A DNA stretch of 26,642 nucleotides from IMG/VR virus record IMGVR_UViG_3300004097_000043, positions 1 to 26,642 of that record; one strand, written 5' to 3'. The DNA comes from a virus. The notes under the pieces are model-generated. The model was not told the DNA's origin. It saw only the letters and a program-made list of their open reading frames with translations, and did not search any database. The stretch's first letter is position 1, and the number at the start of each line of letters is the position of its first letter. The position numbers and the translations under genes were made by a program. This document shows positions 1 to 7,443 of the stretch, in pieces.

Positions 1-18
1 AGAAGAGAGGACGGGAGG

Positions 19-528
19 TTAACTCCTACGTACTATACCTTTAGCGCTATCCGGGTCCTTCTTATAATCTAAGTCGAATAAAGCCAAAGGTGAATGCTCG
101 TCTACAAAAGATTTAGAATTGAAGTTAATAAGATGCTTATTACCTATAAGCTCTCTTTCAGGGATAGGAATTCCTATATAGTAACTTCTTACGCTAGTCC
201 AATTAGGAACAGCGCTAGGTTCTACTACTTTGCCCTTTCCATCAACGCAAAAAGAATGTGGTCTATATTGCCAAGGTTCGTCCGTATACTTCCACACAAA
301 GTAACCGAGGAATACCTCATACCCATTCTCTCTAGCGCACTCTATAGCGTTATCGTGGGAGCGCGTTAGATTCTTTATGCGGTGATTCAACATGACACCC
401 CGTCTTACGTGGACCATTTTACTCAGATGGGTAAATAGGTCCATCTGGTTATCGATATTTCCTATAAGCTCTTTTCTTATATCTAGGGGCAGACGTTTCG
501 GTCTAATATAAATAGGTAAGTTCTTCAT
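19..528 (-). CDS. Hypothetical protein, possible papain/transglutaminase-like fold
   Basis: The function is not recognised. The 169-residue protein has a central segment (about residues 58-118) with the layout HDNAIECA, GYEVFLGYFVW, H91-SFCVDGKGKVVEPS and YYIGIPI. This resembles small phage proteins that usually read C-x-x-N-A, then G-Y/W, then H-a-W-x-V-D-x-x-G-x-V-x-D-P-T, and look like papain- or transglutaminase-type folds. Here the usual Cys position reads S-H-D-N-A and the Asp of D-P-T is Glu103, so catalysis by that triad is doubtful. The ATG follows the tmk stop by one base, and AGGTAG inside the end of tmk serves as ribosome binding site, so the two are probably translationally coupled. 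The fold is inferred from pattern only. Confidence 0.6.
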   Translation of the reverse strand: MKNLPIYIRPKRLPLDIRKELIGNIDNQMDLFTHLSKMVHVRRGVMLNHRIKNLTRSHDNAIECARENGYEVFLGYFVWKYTDEPWQYRPHSFCVDGKGKVVEPSAVPNWTSVRSYYIGIPIPERELIGNKHLINFNSKSFVDEHSPLALFDLDYKKDPDSAKGIVRRS

Positions 529-529
529 A

Positions 530-1180
530 TTAATCTACCTGCTTAAATAGGCTGTCAAGAGCCAAGTCGTTAACTTCATCCAATGACTTAGTTGTAGTAT
601 CTATTAGGATGTAAGTACCGTGTTGAGTACTTTTGTAAAAGTCCTTAACACCTTCTCGTAGGTTATTGAATTTATCTTCGGAGCTATTTTGAATCTCCAT
701 ATCGTCTTCAAAAAGAAGGTCGCGACCTTTACCTCTACGCTTAATACTTTCAGCATACGTCACGTCAAGGACAATGGATTGGTACCTACTGAACTGACCA
801 AAGTGATTTAAAGAATCAAACATATCATAGTATATAGGGTCTTTACCATATACTTGGTAAGCAAAAGAACTAGCTACGAACCTATCACACAGAAAGACCT
901 TATCCTCACTTAACGCCGGAGCTATCCGCTTTTCGTATAGATTAAATCGGCTAAGGAACATTCCTGTAAGGACACACTTATTACTAGGTTTATCTTCTGA
1001 GGGAGCGTAAAGGACAGCATCACGAATAAGTTCAGACCAGATGGTACCACCAGGCTCTCGGCCTACAACCACAGTGTAGCCCAATTCCTCTAACTTTGAT
1101 TTTAAGTTAGTTAGCAGTGCCGTTTTACCAGCCCCATCCGCTCCTTCAACTACTACAAAGTTTGATTTAAGTTTACGCAT
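530..1180 (-). CDS. tmk: Thymidylate kinase (dTMP kinase)
   Basis: This enzyme phosphorylates dTMP to dTDP with ATP and would feed phage DNA synthesis. The 216-residue product has the P-loop G13-ADGAGKT, the dTMP-binding R41-EPGGT, the D99-R-F-V-A-S-S-F-A-Y-Q109 signature and a basic LID (RRGKGRD). A Gly-Ala P-loop with an arginine-rich LID is the bacterial (E. coli-like) arrangement. I chose the ATG at 1180 because it yields the standard start MRKLKSNFVVVEG just before the P-loop; an in-frame ATG at 1210 would add 10 residues not found in the family. From 1180 the gene overlaps the end of the DAHP synthase gene by 8 bases, suggesting coupled translation. Confidence 0.93.
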   Translation of the reverse strand: MRKLKSNFVVVEGADGAGKTALLTNLKSKLEELGYTVVVGREPGGTIWSELIRDAVLYAPSEDKPSNKCVLTGMFLSRFNLYEKRIAPALSEDKVFLCDRFVASSFAYQVYGKDPIYYDMFDSLNHFGQFSRYQSIVLDVTYAESIKRRGKGRDLLFEDDMEIQNSSEDKFNNLREGVKDFYKSTQHGTYILIDTTTKSLDEVNDLALDSLFKQVD

Positions 1181-2222
1181 AGTATAACTCCAGTGAAGAC
1201 GCTTGGCCATTTAAGTCTATAAGAAGAGACGCAGTGGTTGCTTTACCTAAACAAGGGTCCGTGATTGACTTTCCGTAAGTCAGTGAATCGCTTATAGATT
1301 GTCGTCCCTCCTCAAGGAACGATTCAAGCATAACACCTTTAACGTTGTAGTGCCCTTGGCGAATCTCGGCGAATACGTATCTTGATATCCCATACTGCTT
1401 TTTGTAATCACCGTCACAATTGTCATGCGAACAATCTACAATTATACTATCACTTACGTTATTTCTCTGCAATAACACCGTAGTAGACATTAAGCTGTTC
1501 TTATTGTAATTAGGTCCATTGGTGCAACCTCTGAGGACTGTATGTGCATAAGGATTACCCTCAGACTCCATTATAGATAGTCTTGCCTCGGAGTCGATAC
1601 CTAAATAAGAGTGTGGACTCCGTGCGGACTTAATAGCATTAACCAATAACTTAGAGTTACCGCCGGTCGAGTTCTTGAAGCCAATAGGCATAGGCAAACC
1701 TGATGCAAGTTCACGGTGTATTTGAGACTCTAGAGTCCTTGCACCTATAGCTCCCCAAGAAAACAAATGCCTGAAGTAGTTCGGCGTGAATGGATCGAGA
1801 AACTCGGTAGCAGTAGGCACGCCTATTTGGGCAATCTTGATTAAGAAATCACGAGCCTTAAGTAAGCCTAGATTGATATCAAAAGATCCATCCAAGTTAG
1901 GGTCGTTGATGAATCCCTTCCAGCCTGTAGTTGTTCTTGGTTTTTCAAAATAAACACGCATAACAAGTAACAGGTGAGGTAACTTCTTTTGCCATTCTTT
2001 GACTAAGTTTGCGTACTCTAAACCTGCTTCGGTATCATGGATACTACAGGGGCCTAATATAACAATACGTCGGTAGTCGTCGTTTGTTAGTATACGTGCC
2101 AGCTGTGTTCTAAAACCAATAGTTTGTTCTTTAATACCCGCAGGAAGTGGCTCTAACTTAAATACGTCACTGGGTGACCTTACGTATTTAACGGATTTTA
2201 CGTTGTGGGATAAAGGTACCAT
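1173..2222 (-). CDS. aroF: 3-deoxy-7-phosphoheptulonate (DAHP) synthase, AroF/AroG/AroH class
   Basis: This enzyme condenses phosphoenolpyruvate and erythrose 4-phosphate to DAHP, the first step of the shikimate pathway. At 349 residues it matches the full length of the E. coli enzymes. Metal ligands and active-site residues are present: C59 in GPCSIHD, R89-VYFEK94-PRTT, GFKN, LRG, H266 in DCSH, E300 in GVMLES and D322 in ITD. These line up almost number for number with AroG C61, H268, E302 and D326. The segment YLGID...GNP...LRG and the DCSH motif are closer to Tyr-sensitive AroF than to AroG as I remember them, so the symbol marks class, not measured feedback. The ATG at 2222 opens the gene after a 60-base gap. 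It is a host-type metabolic gene that looks intact, and its last codons contain the tmk start. Confidence 0.95.
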   Translation of the reverse strand: MVPLSHNVKSVKYVRSPSDVFKLEPLPAGIKEQTIGFRTQLARILTNDDYRRIVILGPCSIHDTEAGLEYANLVKEWQKKLPHLLLVMRVYFEKPRTTTGWKGFINDPNLDGSFDINLGLLKARDFLIKIAQIGVPTATEFLDPFTPNYFRHLFSWGAIGARTLESQIHRELASGLPMPIGFKNSTGGNSKLLVNAIKSARSPHSYLGIDSEARLSIMESEGNPYAHTVLRGCTNGPNYNKNSLMSTTVLLQRNNVSDSIIVDCSHDNCDGDYKKQYGISRYVFAEIRQGHYNVKGVMLESFLEEGRQSISDSLTYGKSITDPCLGKATTASLLIDLNGQASSLELYYA

Positions 2223-2282
2223 ACCTAAGTCTCTTTCTTTAAAATTAAGGGCCCCGGTTAAGAGGCATGTGTTTGGCTATAT

Positions 2283-3944
2283 TTACACATTGCCTTTGGC
2301 TAGCTTGATACTACGTTCAATTACAGCAAGAGGTCTTACTCCTGCTTCTTCATAGAATTCTTCAAGTATGGACGGGTCGATGTAATTCTGTATAGCGGTA
2401 TTAACAGTAAGTTTACCATTATTAAAGTGGCCTAACTCTTTGGCTACCTTCTCTAAACTTTTCTTCAACCAATCGTTTACTTGTTTCTGTGTAGGTTGTT
2501 TTGTTCTATTCTTGAAAGGGCTTCTATCTATAGCTTTACGTGCTATCATAGTCCCCCGTAAAGTTCTAAACTTATGTATAGTAACGCCTTCAGGTACACC
2601 TAGAGTTCTTAGATAATCGTTAATGGACTTAGGCGAGACAGGCCTGCCCCTAAAAGTAATCAATCGGTCAGCGCGTTTCTTGCCTATGACCATTTCGTCT
2701 AAATACTCAATACAGATTTTTGAACTTAAGGGGTTATCTGGAATGGTATGTCTCTGGGTTTGTGATTTCTTACCTTTATATTCAAGTAATCTAGCTTTAC
2801 CTTTCTTCTTATAGTGGCCTACTATCAGTGAGGTAAAACCGTAAGTTTTCTCACCAGCCGTCGATCCTTTAGTTGAACCTATTCTGGCGGAAGTCAAGTA
2901 AATCAGTTCACAGCACATAGCTAGAACAGCAGCACGTTCGGCAGTACCTTTACGTAAGTCAGAGAGCCACTTGGCCCTAATAGAACTTACCTTAGTAGAT
3001 AGATTACCTACAGCATCAAATTTCTTCTTTGTGCTATCTGATTTGAATTTGACCGTATATATACGAGAATAGTCTTTTGCCATAGGAGCTTTAGCCTGAC
3101 ACACGTACCCGTTATCTTTCTTAGGATCGTATGAGGGATTCATTAAGACTTCACCTGCAGGAACCCCGTTAAGCTTCAACTTAGCTTCTGTATAAAATGA
3201 AAGAGTATCATCCAAATAGCCTTTGAAACCTCTAGGTATACTATGGTGCTTGATACCTGCTTTATGGAGTTGGTCAATAACTTCATGTATCGCTACTAAA
3301 CTATTACCAGTTTGTCTTATATAGGAGGACACAAAGTCTTTAGGTACGGCATTAAGATCGCGGCGTAACTTGTTGTACTGTTTAAGTAGATCGGGCTTTT
3401 TAACCTTAAGTACTTTACGTTCGTCGGCGTCTATCTCAAGGCCATCGCGTTTAACCATCCGTCGTACTATTGTCTTCAATTTAGTTAATATGTCACCTTG
3501 GTCTGCAACGGATGTTAAGAACATTCGGCCCAAGTTCGGGTCTTGGAAGTGAGACACAGCCTTACCTATACGGACTAATGCACTATCCGTGCCTCGTATC
3601 ATATAGCTAGCACAATCGAATATTAGTTTATAGAAGTGAGTGTCTATGTCAGTCTCAGCATGTATGATATCTTTTTTGGCTCTAAGTATTTTAACTAAGG
3701 CCAACCAATCATCTTCGTCGTATTCATTGTTACTTGTATCTTCAATAATACGTTTGAATAAGGGCTTTCTTATTTTGAATCTCTCAAGGAAAGGATAAGA
3801 TCTAGATTCTAGAGAGGCTAGTGTTTTCAAAGCAGAGTTTGATAAGGCACCGATTCCTCGCATGTATGCCAAGTATACCATTACCTGAGAAAATGCCTTC
3901 ACCGAGTCAGTATCTACAGCACTGATTGATGTAAATTGTTTCAT
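2283..3944 (-). CDS. Type IB DNA topoisomerase
   Basis: The 553-residue protein has the catalytic set of type IB topoisomerases, which relax supercoils through a 3'-phosphotyrosyl intermediate. Matching to the vaccinia and human enzymes gives R354 in SARIGS, K392 in YKGKK (the beta-hairpin Lys), R460 in HKFRTLRGT, H506 in ELGHF and nucleophile Y521 in QNYIDPS. The N-NYIDP context is like the eukaryotic NYLDP. The first 350 residues are a long helical N-terminal region without a motif I recognise. Tyrosine recombinases share R-K-H-R-Y chemistry, but the Y-I-D-P context and spacing favour a topoisomerase. AGGAAA precedes the ATG. Its likely role is relief of torsional stress during replication or transcription of a large genome. 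Confidence 0.88.
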   Translation of the reverse strand: MKQFTSISAVDTDSVKAFSQVMVYLAYMRGIGALSNSALKTLASLESRSYPFLERFKIRKPLFKRIIEDTSNNEYDEDDWLALVKILRAKKDIIHAETDIDTHFYKLIFDCASYMIRGTDSALVRIGKAVSHFQDPNLGRMFLTSVADQGDILTKLKTIVRRMVKRDGLEIDADERKVLKVKKPDLLKQYNKLRRDLNAVPKDFVSSYIRQTGNSLVAIHEVIDQLHKAGIKHHSIPRGFKGYLDDTLSFYTEAKLKLNGVPAGEVLMNPSYDPKKDNGYVCQAKAPMAKDYSRIYTVKFKSDSTKKKFDAVGNLSTKVSSIRAKWLSDLRKGTAERAAVLAMCCELIYLTSARIGSTKGSTAGEKTYGFTSLIVGHYKKKGKARLLEYKGKKSQTQRHTIPDNPLSSKICIEYLDEMVIGKKRADRLITFRGRPVSPKSINDYLRTLGVPEGVTIHKFRTLRGTMIARKAIDRSPFKNRTKQPTQKQVNDWLKKSLEKVAKELGHFNNGKLTVNTAIQNYIDPSILEEFYEEAGVRPLAVIERSIKLAKGNV

Positions 3945-3953
3945 GTATTTTTC

Positions 3954-4334
3954 CTAAAGTGATTCCTTTAGAACCACTGAGTATGAGATAGGTTTAGGTA
4001 AAGTCTTAATTCCTTTTCTAGTAAGCACTTTACGTTTGTTGTACTTCTTACCATCCCATTTACCTAAACCTTCTTGTTTATCTGCTACTACTTCGCCTTT
4101 TGGATCAAGTAATATGCCATGTATACTATAGTCACCAGAACCTAAAAGAACTATAGTGTATCCCGAGGTATCACCTAGAGCTTTAATATAGTCCGCCACT
4201 ACGCCGTAGCATAAGTTACCATGTGATGCGAAATTGGTAGGTCGTCCTGCTACGTAATCTTTTATGCGAGAGAGGATTCTCTTAGGGTCTGTACTAAACC
4301 CTGATTTAGATAGACTAATTAGTATAGGTCTCAT
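3954..4334 (-). CDS. Small protein with possible papain-like Cys-His layout and ISLS N-terminus
   Basis: The 126-residue protein is not recognised by family. It starts MRPILISLSKSG, matching the ISLS-type N-terminus of neighbouring proteins. After a helix come C42 in NLCYGVVADYIKAL, a strand (YTIVLLG), then H72 in YSIHGILLDPKGEVVAD. Cys at the start of a helix followed by a strand and His-x-x-x-x-Asp is the usual layout of papain- and transglutaminase-like enzymes, with D77 or D85 as third residue. This is pattern inference, and the activity (protease, deamidase, crosslinker or none) cannot be read from sequence. The ribosome binding site AAGGGGA overlaps the previous gene's stop region, so the gene belongs to the 7412-3954 run. 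Confidence 0.6.
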   Translation of the reverse strand: MRPILISLSKSGFSTDPKRILSRIKDYVAGRPTNFASHGNLCYGVVADYIKALGDTSGYTIVLLGSGDYSIHGILLDPKGEVVADKQEGLGKWDGKKYNKRKVLTRKGIKTLPKPISYSVVLKESL

Positions 4335-4344
4335 GAATTTCCCC

Positions 4345-4986
4345 TTAAGGTAAGTAAATCTGCTTCATTGGGAATTTCTGGAAATCACTCGGGTTAGAAA
4401 GATCGATTCGTTCAGTTATCTTAACTTCGGCGAGGTTTCCTATTATTTGTAGTAGAACTCCATAGGCTACTACTCTGTCTTTCGTACTATTAGGTGCACG
4501 TACTTCAATACGTCTTCCTATTGCACCCTGCATTCTAATTCTAGGGAAGCGTGTAGGCTTAATCTCTTTCAAGCCTTCCTGTTTGGCAAATAGTTCTAAG
4601 CATAACTGCTTTGCGGAATTCATAGTAGTATCCGCAGCTTTGATAACGTCCACATTAGATAAAAAGTGTATTAGCGCCTGTTTGCGGCTTGTAAACAGTG
4701 AGCTTACATCAGGCATCTTTTTAATAGCTGCCCATTTACGTACAACTAAGTACTTTCCTTTAGATGATCTGACAAGACTAGTAGATGCACCTGTCATTTT
4801 GCTGAACCATTCAATACGGTAGTTATAAGAACCTAGCGCATGTAGGTAAACTACAATAGAACCAAATTTCTTCTCTGTACTCTCTATGAGAGACGAGGTA
4901 GATTCCCCTTCTTCAAAGTCAGGAAGGTATTGAAGAAGATTCGATTCTGAGTCTAGAGGGTTTAATTTTATGGATATAGGTAACAT
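4345..4986 (-). CDS. Unknown protein with possible N-terminal propeptide
   Basis: The 213-residue protein is not recognised. It starts MLPISIKLNPLDS, a weaker relative of the ISLS/ISES N-termini nearby. An acidic stretch (residues 22-35, DFEEGES...SLIE) ends at L33-I-E35, which fits the T4-type prohead protease rule of cleavage after [IL]-x-E. The rest is basic, with VVRKWAAIKK, a Cys-containing helix (QLCLELF) and a C-terminal beta-rich part (AEVKITERIDL). A head-packaged protein with a removable acidic leader is an inference from position and this site. The 81-base upstream gap is one of the larger ones here, and AAGG precedes the ATG. Confidence 0.6.
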   Translation of the reverse strand: MLPISIKLNPLDSESNLLQYLPDFEEGESTSSLIESTEKKFGSIVVYLHALGSYNYRIEWFSKMTGASTSLVRSSKGKYLVVRKWAAIKKMPDVSSLFTSRKQALIHFLSNVDVIKAADTTMNSAKQLCLELFAKQEGLKEIKPTRFPRIRMQGAIGRRIEVRAPNSTKDRVVAYGVLLQIIGNLAEVKITERIDLSNPSDFQKFPMKQIYLP

Positions 4987-5067
4987 ATTTTGGCCTTAAG
5001 GTTTAATTCTTATTATTTAAGTTAGCGCCGATGGAGCTAATCTACGTGTACTGCACCATGTAAGGTC

Positions 5068-5544
5068 TTATAGTCTTTGCTTAGACAATTCTAAAACAAG
5101 GGCCTTGACCAAAACAGACTGCTTCTTTTTGAGTTTCTTAATAGCTTTATGTGCAGGCATTACTTCACGTATCCGCCATTTGCTTTCTAGGTAGGTCTTT
5201 AGCATCTTCTTAACTAACATAGGGTATACGCGTACATGCTGCTTACGTTCAGTAAGACCTTTAACGTATTCATATTCACCTATCTTCATACCCATTTTAC
5301 CTTTAAGTCCTGCTTCTTCAAGTGCTTCCATCTTTGCACTTTTCTTATTGGTAAGATGCTTTTCAATAGCACCTTTAGGAAGACCCCAGTTACCGCCATG
5401 CTTTGACTTGATAAGGACAATCAGTATATTACCTTTATCGTCGAACATGTAAGGTATGACGGCCCCTTGCTTACGAGGCTTCTTAAACTTAGGTAACGTG
5501 CTTTCGCTTATACGAGTCTTGCTCTCACTAATGAAAATTTCCAT
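5068..5544 (-). CDS. Nudix hydrolase with capsid-targeting-like N-terminus
   Basis: The 158-residue protein carries a Nudix domain at about 26-145. W53-GLPKGAIEK leads into the helix M72-E-A-L-E-E-A-G-L80, which keeps the metal-binding E73, E76 and E77. Two box positions deviate: the first Glu is L64 and the Arg before E73 is M72. Nudix enzymes cut X-linked nucleoside diphosphates such as dinucleoside polyphosphates, NAD, capped RNA ends or oxidised dNTPs; the substrate here cannot be chosen. The N-terminus MEIFISE-SKTR precedes the domain by about 18 residues and matches the tag of three other proteins here, with Glu at residue 7. I infer that it may be packaged in the head, trimmed and injected. 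TAGGA precedes the ATG. Confidence 0.82.
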   Translation of the reverse strand: MEIFISESKTRISESTLPKFKKPRKQGAVIPYMFDDKGNILIVLIKSKHGGNWGLPKGAIEKHLTNKKSAKMEALEEAGLKGKMGMKIGEYEYVKGLTERKQHVRVYPMLVKKMLKTYLESKWRIREVMPAHKAIKKLKKKQSVLVKALVLELSKQRL

Positions 5545-5551
5545 GAGTATC

Positions 5552-6454
5552 CTATCGCTTGTAAGTTATAGAGGAGGCGGCATGGTCTCCAGCATAGTTG
5601 CTATCGTCGCCCTCGCCTGAGCTAAAATTAGTTTCTTTCCAGCCACCCTCAGTAATCAACTGCTTGATCTTACTTGAGTTTAGTTTACTACGCAAGGCTC
5701 GCGCTGCATCTTCAGGATAGCCTCTTGTTTCGGCATCAATGTCAATACGGTTCTTATCACCTGATACAAGGAAAGAATTTACGTTGGCGGTTCTGGAATT
5801 AAAATGTACGTTGTCTTCTAAATACTTCAATAAATCACCAGGAGCGGCTTTAGCCGTAGGCTTACCTCCCTTCCAGCTAGGTAACGACATAGCTTTAGCT
5901 TGAGCAAACGCTACTTCAAGTTTAGTAGGGCTTCTATACTCAACACTTTCTCCGTCGTAACTACCCGCAGACCATTTGCCTTTAGAAACGTGAGTCAAGG
6001 TAACAGTCGAGCCTTTGGCCGAACCGTATACGATTATATGCGTATGGTCTTCGCGGTATAGGACATCAATGATACCTGCAAGGCCGGGGTCGTCATTAAC
6101 AAGCTGCATTGCTTTACGGACTTCGGATTTAATGAAACCGTAATTGGGTTTATTGAATTTGACAGGTAGCGGCTTTGACTTAAATTTAGGAGCCGACAAC
6201 AAGGTATGCTTCTTAGATATACGTCTGTAGGTCTTTTCATCAATGGCAAACTTGTATATATCATTGCCTTCAACGTCAAGCAGATAAAACTTCTTACGGA
6301 ATTCCATCAAGTAGAATTTCTCGCCCTTCTTAATATCGGATTCATGCTTATCATCTTCTACTTTAACGCGTCCTACTGAGCGATACGCAACGGCTTCTTT
6401 AGGTAGATTTCCTTTTCGTACTTTTGCAGCTGACTCTACAATAAATGTCTGCAT
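5552..6454 (-). CDS. Putative internal virion protein, FIVES tag plus KGExF module
   Basis: The 300-residue protein begins MQTFIVE-SAAK, a T4 capsid-targeting-like tag with Glu at residue 7. Residues about 26-85 form a beta-rich module: V-x-D-D-x-H-E-S-D-I-K-K-G-E-K-F-Y-L, then K-F-Y-L-L-D-V-E-G and F-A-I-D-E-K-T-Y. The same module occurs in the genes at 19249-20133 and 20195-20842 and, more weakly, at 22135-22809. The C-terminal 200 residues are unrelated to those proteins and contain no motif I know; they include a strand-rich part (HTHIIVYGSAKGSTVTL) and a Gly/Ser/Asp-rich end. GAGG precedes the ATG. A packaged and injected host-acting protein is inferred. Confidence 0.68.
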   Translation of the reverse strand: MQTFIVESAAKVRKGNLPKEAVAYRSVGRVKVEDDKHESDIKKGEKFYLMEFRKKFYLLDVEGNDIYKFAIDEKTYRRISKKHTLLSAPKFKSKPLPVKFNKPNYGFIKSEVRKAMQLVNDDPGLAGIIDVLYREDHTHIIVYGSAKGSTVTLTHVSKGKWSAGSYDGESVEYRSPTKLEVAFAQAKAMSLPSWKGGKPTAKAAPGDLLKYLEDNVHFNSRTANVNSFLVSGDKNRIDIDAETRGYPEDAARALRSKLNSSKIKQLITEGGWKETNFSSGEGDDSNYAGDHAASSITYKR

Positions 6455-6455
6455 A

Positions 6456-6710
6456 TTAACCTCGTTTAGTTTTACGTAGGGTTAAAGAAACTTTTTGGAT
6501 TTTCTTGGATTTCTTCTTAATGTTCAAGTTAAGTTTCTTTATCTGTAAGCGGTATTTAGTCTTACCTTTTTGAGAGTCTTGCATACGTAAAGCTTTCACT
6601 AAGATAGGTAGCTTCTCTTTAGCTGCCTCTAGTGACTCTTTCAGTAAAGCTAGTTCTATTGTTTTCTTTTCAACGGGAGATGCCGAAAGGCTTATTTCAA
6701 TGGGCTTCAT
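6456..6710 (-). CDS. Small basic coiled-coil protein with ISLS N-terminus
   Basis: The 84-residue protein begins MKPIEISLSASPVEKK, sharing the ISLSA form of the N-terminal signature. The rest is strongly helical and heptad-like (KKTIELALLKESLEAAKEK), and the C-terminal third is very basic (QIKKLNLNIKKKSKKIQK...KTKRG), suggesting nucleic-acid binding. Small basic proteins packaged with DNA are typical of T4-like heads, so an internal-protein role is plausible but inferred. AAGGAA precedes the ATG, and the gene sits two bases upstream of the tagged protein at 5552-6454. Confidence 0.62.
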   Translation of the reverse strand: MKPIEISLSASPVEKKTIELALLKESLEAAKEKLPILVKALRMQDSQKGKTKYRLQIKKLNLNIKKKSKKIQKVSLTLRKTKRG

Positions 6711-6718
6711 AGTATTCC

Positions 6719-6916
6719 TTATGAGGCGCGTAGTCGCATTATCATAGGCTTAGGTACTTTGACCTCACCTAATGACTCACCTACATGTATGATATCAAGT
6801 CTAGGCCTATTGAGTTCAATAAATGCCTGTGCTTCTTGCGAAGTAGCCGCCGCAACGTCTACGTAAAGAGTTGTTCCGTTTTCAGTACAACCAACTGGAA
6901 ATTCGTTTAGCTTCAT
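6719..6916 (-). CDS. Small unknown protein
   Basis: The 65-residue protein is not recognised. It has no membrane segment or signal peptide. It looks like a compact alpha/beta fold: a strand (TTLYVDVAAA), a helix (TSQEAQAFIEL) and a further strand (RLDIIHV), then a short basic end. Unlike its neighbours on both sides it lacks the ISES/ISLS N-terminus. It is supported as a gene by AGGA before the ATG, tight spacing (8 bases from the next gene) and its position within the run. Confidence 0.55.
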   Translation of the reverse strand: MKLNEFPVGCTENGTTLYVDVAAATSQEAQAFIELNRPRLDIIHVGESLGEVKVPKPMIMRLRAS

Positions 6917-6923
6917 AGTAGTC

Positions 6924-7412
6924 CTATATGTAGACTCTTTTAATTTTTTTCATATTGTAGCGGCTTTGCCCGCCACGCCAAGCTAGTTTAGTTAAAAGCC
7001 ATTGTTTTCGGTCAGGGTCTAACTCTCTGCTCTTAGCATTCTGGACAACGGATAGAGTACCATCTGTACCTAAGCGCATTACGCCTACGCCTTGGAACTT
7101 GGCGTCTTCACAAATGATTTTGCCTTTGTCTGTATCACATAGTCCTCTATGTAAAACAAAGTACATTTTGTTGGAGAAAGGTAGATATGTGGACCATTTA
7201 TTATCACTGGTATAGTCACTCCAGCAACTTTTGATTTCACTAATAATAAACTGCTGCTTCATATTGAAAGCAATTACGTCGGCACGAATAGCGCCCTTTG
7301 TTTTCTTCTGGAGTCCAACTTCCGTATACACGGAATATAATTTTTTAACCCAGTAGTTAGTAGAAGCTTTAGTCAACCCTTCGGTTACTATCTTCCTGTT
7401 AAGCTTTCCCAT
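6924..7412 (-). CDS. MmcB-like PD-(D/E)XK nuclease-fold protein
   Basis: The pattern R-A-D45-V-I-A-F, then I-I-S-E59-I-K61-S, then D-Y-x-x-D-x-K-W-x-x-Y and M-Y-F-V matches the MmcB family, a PD-(D/E)XK-fold protein group linked to DNA repair in bacteria. D45, E59 and K61 would be the catalytic triad, with E31 as a possible further metal ligand. In a phage it could process DNA ends or foreign DNA. Start choice is uncertain: ATG at 7412 gives 162 residues but has a poor ribosome site. GTG at 7445, with AGG about 10 bases upstream, would add 11 residues and place a UUCG hairpin inside the coding region. I prefer 7412. Confidence 0.72.
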   Translation of the reverse strand: MGKLNRKIVTEGLTKASTNYWVKKLYSVYTEVGLQKKTKGAIRADVIAFNMKQQFIISEIKSCWSDYTSDNKWSTYLPFSNKMYFVLHRGLCDTDKGKIICEDAKFQGVGVMRLGTDGTLSVVQNAKSRELDPDRKQWLLTKLAWRGGQSRYNMKKIKRVYI

Positions 7413-7427
7413 ATTAAAGCCAAGAGC

Positions 7428-7443
7428 GAGGACCGAAGTCCCC
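7428..7443 (-). terminator. C(UUCG)G hairpin after the appendage genes
   Basis: On the minus strand GGGGAC-TTCG-GTCCTC forms a short stem capped by the very stable C(UUCG)G tetraloop, just after the stop of the gene at 7462-7869. No clean T-run follows, so it could be a weak terminator, an mRNA 3'-end stabiliser or a processing stop. A similar hairpin follows the tail tube gene (22850-22865). Confidence 0.45.

Noticed and set aside
94-369. Plus-strand open frames, for example 94-369, 2623-2814, 8803-9024 and 16529-16789.
   Set aside because: They lie opposite clear minus-strand genes, have no family motifs and no consistent ribosome sites, so they are shadows of those genes.
2223-2282. GGGCCC palindrome in the gap before the DAHP synthase gene as a terminator.
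   Set aside because: Pairing is too short around the palindrome and no good stem with T-run can be drawn.
6924-7412. N-terminal V-T-E-G of the MmcB-like protein as another packaging tag.
   Set aside because: V-T-E does not fit the [IL]-x-E rule and lies later than residue 7, so it is not counted.
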